From the NCBI GenBank assembly GCA_002423705.1, contig DINW01000043.1, positions 10,722 through 35,593 of the forward strand: 24,872 bases of DNA, in the 5' to 3' direction. Positions 22,989 through 24,872 of this stretch are shown here, piece after piece (the first letter of the stretch is position 1; every line of letters starts with the position of its first letter). The position numbers were made by a program, and so were the translations under genes. The notes below the pieces were generated by a model. It saw nothing but the letters and a program-made list of their open reading frames with translations, made no database searches and was not told the origin of the DNA. Origin of the DNA: Clostridium sp. UBA5530. GTDB lineage: Bacteria; Bacillota; Clostridia; Clostridiales; Clostridiaceae.

Positions 22989-23936
22989 CTAAATCATATT
23001 TTCTAAGGCTGACCATATTTTATTTATATTATCTCCACCTACGGCTAAATTTATATGGTTTATCCCCTCTCTTATAACCTTTATTATATCTTCTTCACCT
23101 TGCCAATTTTCTAAAATTACGTTTAATGGTACTTCATTTATTGCTTTATTTAAAATGAAAAACATTATTGCCATATCATCAATCTTGCCTATAAATGGTA
23201 TAGAATCTGGAAGTATATCTATAGGTGAGGCTAAATAACCTAATGCCGCAGTTATAGCAATCTTAGTTTTCTTTTCCACTCTGGAATCTTTAAACAATCT
23301 ATAAAATAAAGCTATAAAGTCAGGTAAAATCATCATATACTTAGTAGCAAAGTTATACTTTTCAGGAACCTTTCTTTCTACATCTCTTTTAAACTTAGAA
23401 TAGCCGTCCTCTTTTTTCACTATTGTAATTTCTGGTTCTTTCAATGGCTCTTCATCTATTTCTTTTATGACTTCCTCCTTTACTAAAGAGAAACCTATCT
23501 TTTCCACCTCTGCATATAACTTTTCTTCTCTTAGTGATAAAGTCTTCAAATCTAATTCTAATTTTATAGGTAACTTTTTAAGTATATCATTTAAGTTCAG
23601 TATTATTACATCTTTGTCTATATCTATGTCTATTCCCTGGTCTTTTAAATTTTTAATAATTATCTTTAAAGCTTTTCTTTTTATAAAGTTCCATATAGAT
23701 AACTTAGATAAATTTATCTTAAGAATATTTAGATGAATGTGGTTATCTTCCGTTCCCCCTAATGCTACTTTTACTGCGAATGGAATGTTTATTATAGTCT
23801 TATAATTTCCTTTTATCTCTACAAAATCTCTTAAATTTATGGCCTCTATATTAAGTCCCTTAACTTTCACAAAATCATTTATTATTGAAATTATGTCTTT
23901 TTCACTTAGAGCAACTGTAACTGTTGAAATATTCAT
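22989..23936 (-). CDS. DUF1232 (YkvA-like) protein with an extra N-terminal domain
   Basis: This encodes 315 residues. The C-terminal part (about 205-275) has the DUF1232/YkvA signature: KKTKIAITAALGYLASPIDI followed by LPDSIPFIGKIDDMAIM. The N-terminal about 150 residues look like a beta-rich lipid-binding-type domain with paired repeats on amphipathic strands; I do not assign a family. No signal peptide is present. The ATG at 23936 has GGGGGA 6 nt upstream; an in-frame ATG at 23948 overlaps that site. YkvA-like proteins have no well-defined biochemical role. It is the first gene of the operon with rnhA and is divergent from ftsH. Confidence 0.85.
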   Translation of the reverse strand: MNISTVTVALSEKDIISIINDFVKVKGLNIEAINLRDFVEIKGNYKTIINIPFAVKVALGGTEDNHIHLNILKINLSKLSIWNFIKRKALKIIIKNLKDQGIDIDIDKDVIILNLNDILKKLPIKLELDLKTLSLREEKLYAEVEKIGFSLVKEEVIKEIDEEPLKEPEITIVKKEDGYSKFKRDVERKVPEKYNFATKYMMILPDFIALFYRLFKDSRVEKKTKIAITAALGYLASPIDILPDSIPFIGKIDDMAIMFFILNKAINEVPLNVILENWQGEEDIIKVIREGINHINLAVGGDNINKIWSALENMI

Positions 23937-24052
23937 AATATCCCCCATTAAAATTCAAATAATTTATTATTGCAATTTAAAGTATATCATATATTTAGTG
24001 CCATTTCATAAGTTACACCAAAAATTACATTACCAAAATATATGATTTTCGT

Positions 24053-24080
24053 TAGACAATAAAATTTAATTTTATATAAT
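24053..24080 (+). promoter_or_regulatory. Probable sigma-A promoter of the ftsH-like gene
   Basis: TAGACA (24053-24058) and TATAAT (24075-24080) are separated by 16 bp, 35 bp before the start codon. Confidence 0.65.
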
Positions 24081-24114
24081 AGATATTAACCACTAATTAA
24101 AAAAGGAGGCATAT

Positions 24115-24872
24115 ATGAATAAAACAAAAAATATAAAAATTTATTTTCCTATAGCAGGTATTGCCTTATCTTTAGTGTTATTGGTTCTTTTAAATACATT
24201 CTCTTATAGGCAAAGTTCTAAAAACTACTCTGAATTTCTTAAAGATTTAAATGACGGAGTGGTGGCTTCAGTATACATGGATAACAGCGATACTATAGAT
24301 GTTAAAACTCAAAATGGTACTTTATACTCCACAGATAATCCTAGAAAAGAAACCTTTAAAGAAGAACTCTTAACTGATGGAATAAAAGTTAAAGAAGTAA
24401 AAGAAGTATCTGGTGTTCAGACTGCTTTAGGTTTAGTATTTTTATCCTCTGTGTTTTATCTTGGATTCGTATCCCTAAGAGGATATAAAACCAGTTCTAA
24501 ATCTATGCTATCTGTAGAAGCCGTTGAAACTCATAACTTAAATGGTTTTAAATATAATTTTAAATCTGTAGCTGGTAATGAAGAAGCTAAAGAAAGTTTG
24601 AATGATGTTGTAGATTTTTTAAAAAATCCTGAAAAGTACAATTCCTATGGAGCCAGAATGCCAAAGGGTGTCATACTATATGGTGAACCTGGTACAGGTA
24701 AAACCCTTTTAGCTAAAGCTGTGGCTGGAGAAGCTAAAGTACCATTCTATGCTATTTCTGCCTCTGATTTTATACAGATGTACGTAGGGGTAGGTGCTAG
24801 CAGAATAAGAAACCTTTTTAAAAAAGCCAAAAAATCAGGGAAAAGTGTAATTTTTATTGATGAAATAGATGC
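24115..24872 (+). CDS. ftsH: FtsH-family membrane ATP-dependent metalloprotease, 3' end cut by window edge
   Basis: This is an AAA+ zinc protease that degrades membrane and regulatory proteins. The first 252 codons are present. Two membrane segments (about 9-29 and 102-120) flank a short outer loop of about 70 residues. Then come the AAA+ module with Walker A GEPGTGKT (190-197), the pore motif MYVGVGASR (222-230, where FVGVGASR is usual) and Walker B VIFIDEID. The HEXXH zinc site would lie past the right edge. The ATG at 24115 follows AAAGGAGG. Clostridia often have more than one FtsH; whether this is the main one cannot be judged here. Confidence 0.9.
   Translation, partial: MNKTKNIKIYFPIAGIALSLVLLVLLNTFSYRQSSKNYSEFLKDLNDGVVASVYMDNSDTIDVKTQNGTLYSTDNPRKETFKEELLTDGIKVKEVKEVSGVQTALGLVFLSSVFYLGFVSLRGYKTSSKSMLSVEAVETHNLNGFKYNFKSVAGNEEAKESLNDVVDFLKNPEKYNSYGARMPKGVILYGEPGTGKTLLAKAVAGEAKVPFYAISASDFIQMYVGVGASRIRNLFKKAKKSGKSVIFIDEID

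Overview
The window is ordinary low-GC chromosomal DNA of a spore-forming Firmicute, most probably Clostridium sensu stricto. This rests on the strong A+T bias, the GGAGG-type ribosome binding sites, an alpha/beta small acid-soluble spore protein, a spore-type LonB protease next to clpX-clpP-tig, and paired cysteine desulfurase/ThiI genes. I cannot fix the species from the sequence alone. No phage, transposase, rRNA, tRNA or CRISPR was seen. No gap between genes reaches 300 bp.

Layout. Bases 1-5076 (minus strand) hold a protein quality-control block read leftward: tig, clpP, clpX and lonB, with lonB running off the left edge. Bases 5220-6579 (minus) hold two unrecognised genes, a membrane-anchored protein and a soluble coiled-coil protein. 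At 6704-7402 deoD is on the plus strand, convergent with a secreted M23 peptidoglycan hydrolase (7605-8846). A small HNH protein follows, then a coupled cysteine desulfurase-thiI pair for tRNA 4-thiouridine. Next come an HD-domain hydrolase with a TVP38/DedA-like membrane protein, a small PspC protein (plus), an ECF vitamin transporter S component (minus) and a spore SASP gene (plus). Bases 15090-18635 (minus) carry clpB and a TPR protein. Bases 18831-21420 (minus) carry two tandem HTH-TPR regulators. Bases 21679-23936 (minus) carry a glycine-rich small membrane protein, a type 1 RNase H with an extra C-terminal region, and a DUF1232/YkvA protein. The 5' two thirds of an FtsH-like protease gene runs off the right edge on the plus strand.

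Functional theme. Proteolysis and protein folding dominate (Tig, ClpP, ClpX, LonB, ClpB, FtsH). No CIRCE or CtsR box was recognised upstream of clpB or clpP. Many genes end in clear rho-independent terminators, several overlapping stop codons or serving two convergent genes.

The most unusual signal is not a gene. Four intergenic gaps (about 1519-1600, 7409-7476, 9463-9530 and 13897-13980) contain related copies of a short element of about 60-85 bp. Its nested inverted repeat shows compensatory base changes between copies, and one copy has lost the inner hairpin. Other points worth a second look are two perfect palindromes placed back to back in front of the HTH-TPR regulators, a short HNH protein with an apparent HTH tail, a 5'-terminal hairpin in the ECF transporter leader, and a cysteine in the ClpX Walker A loop.
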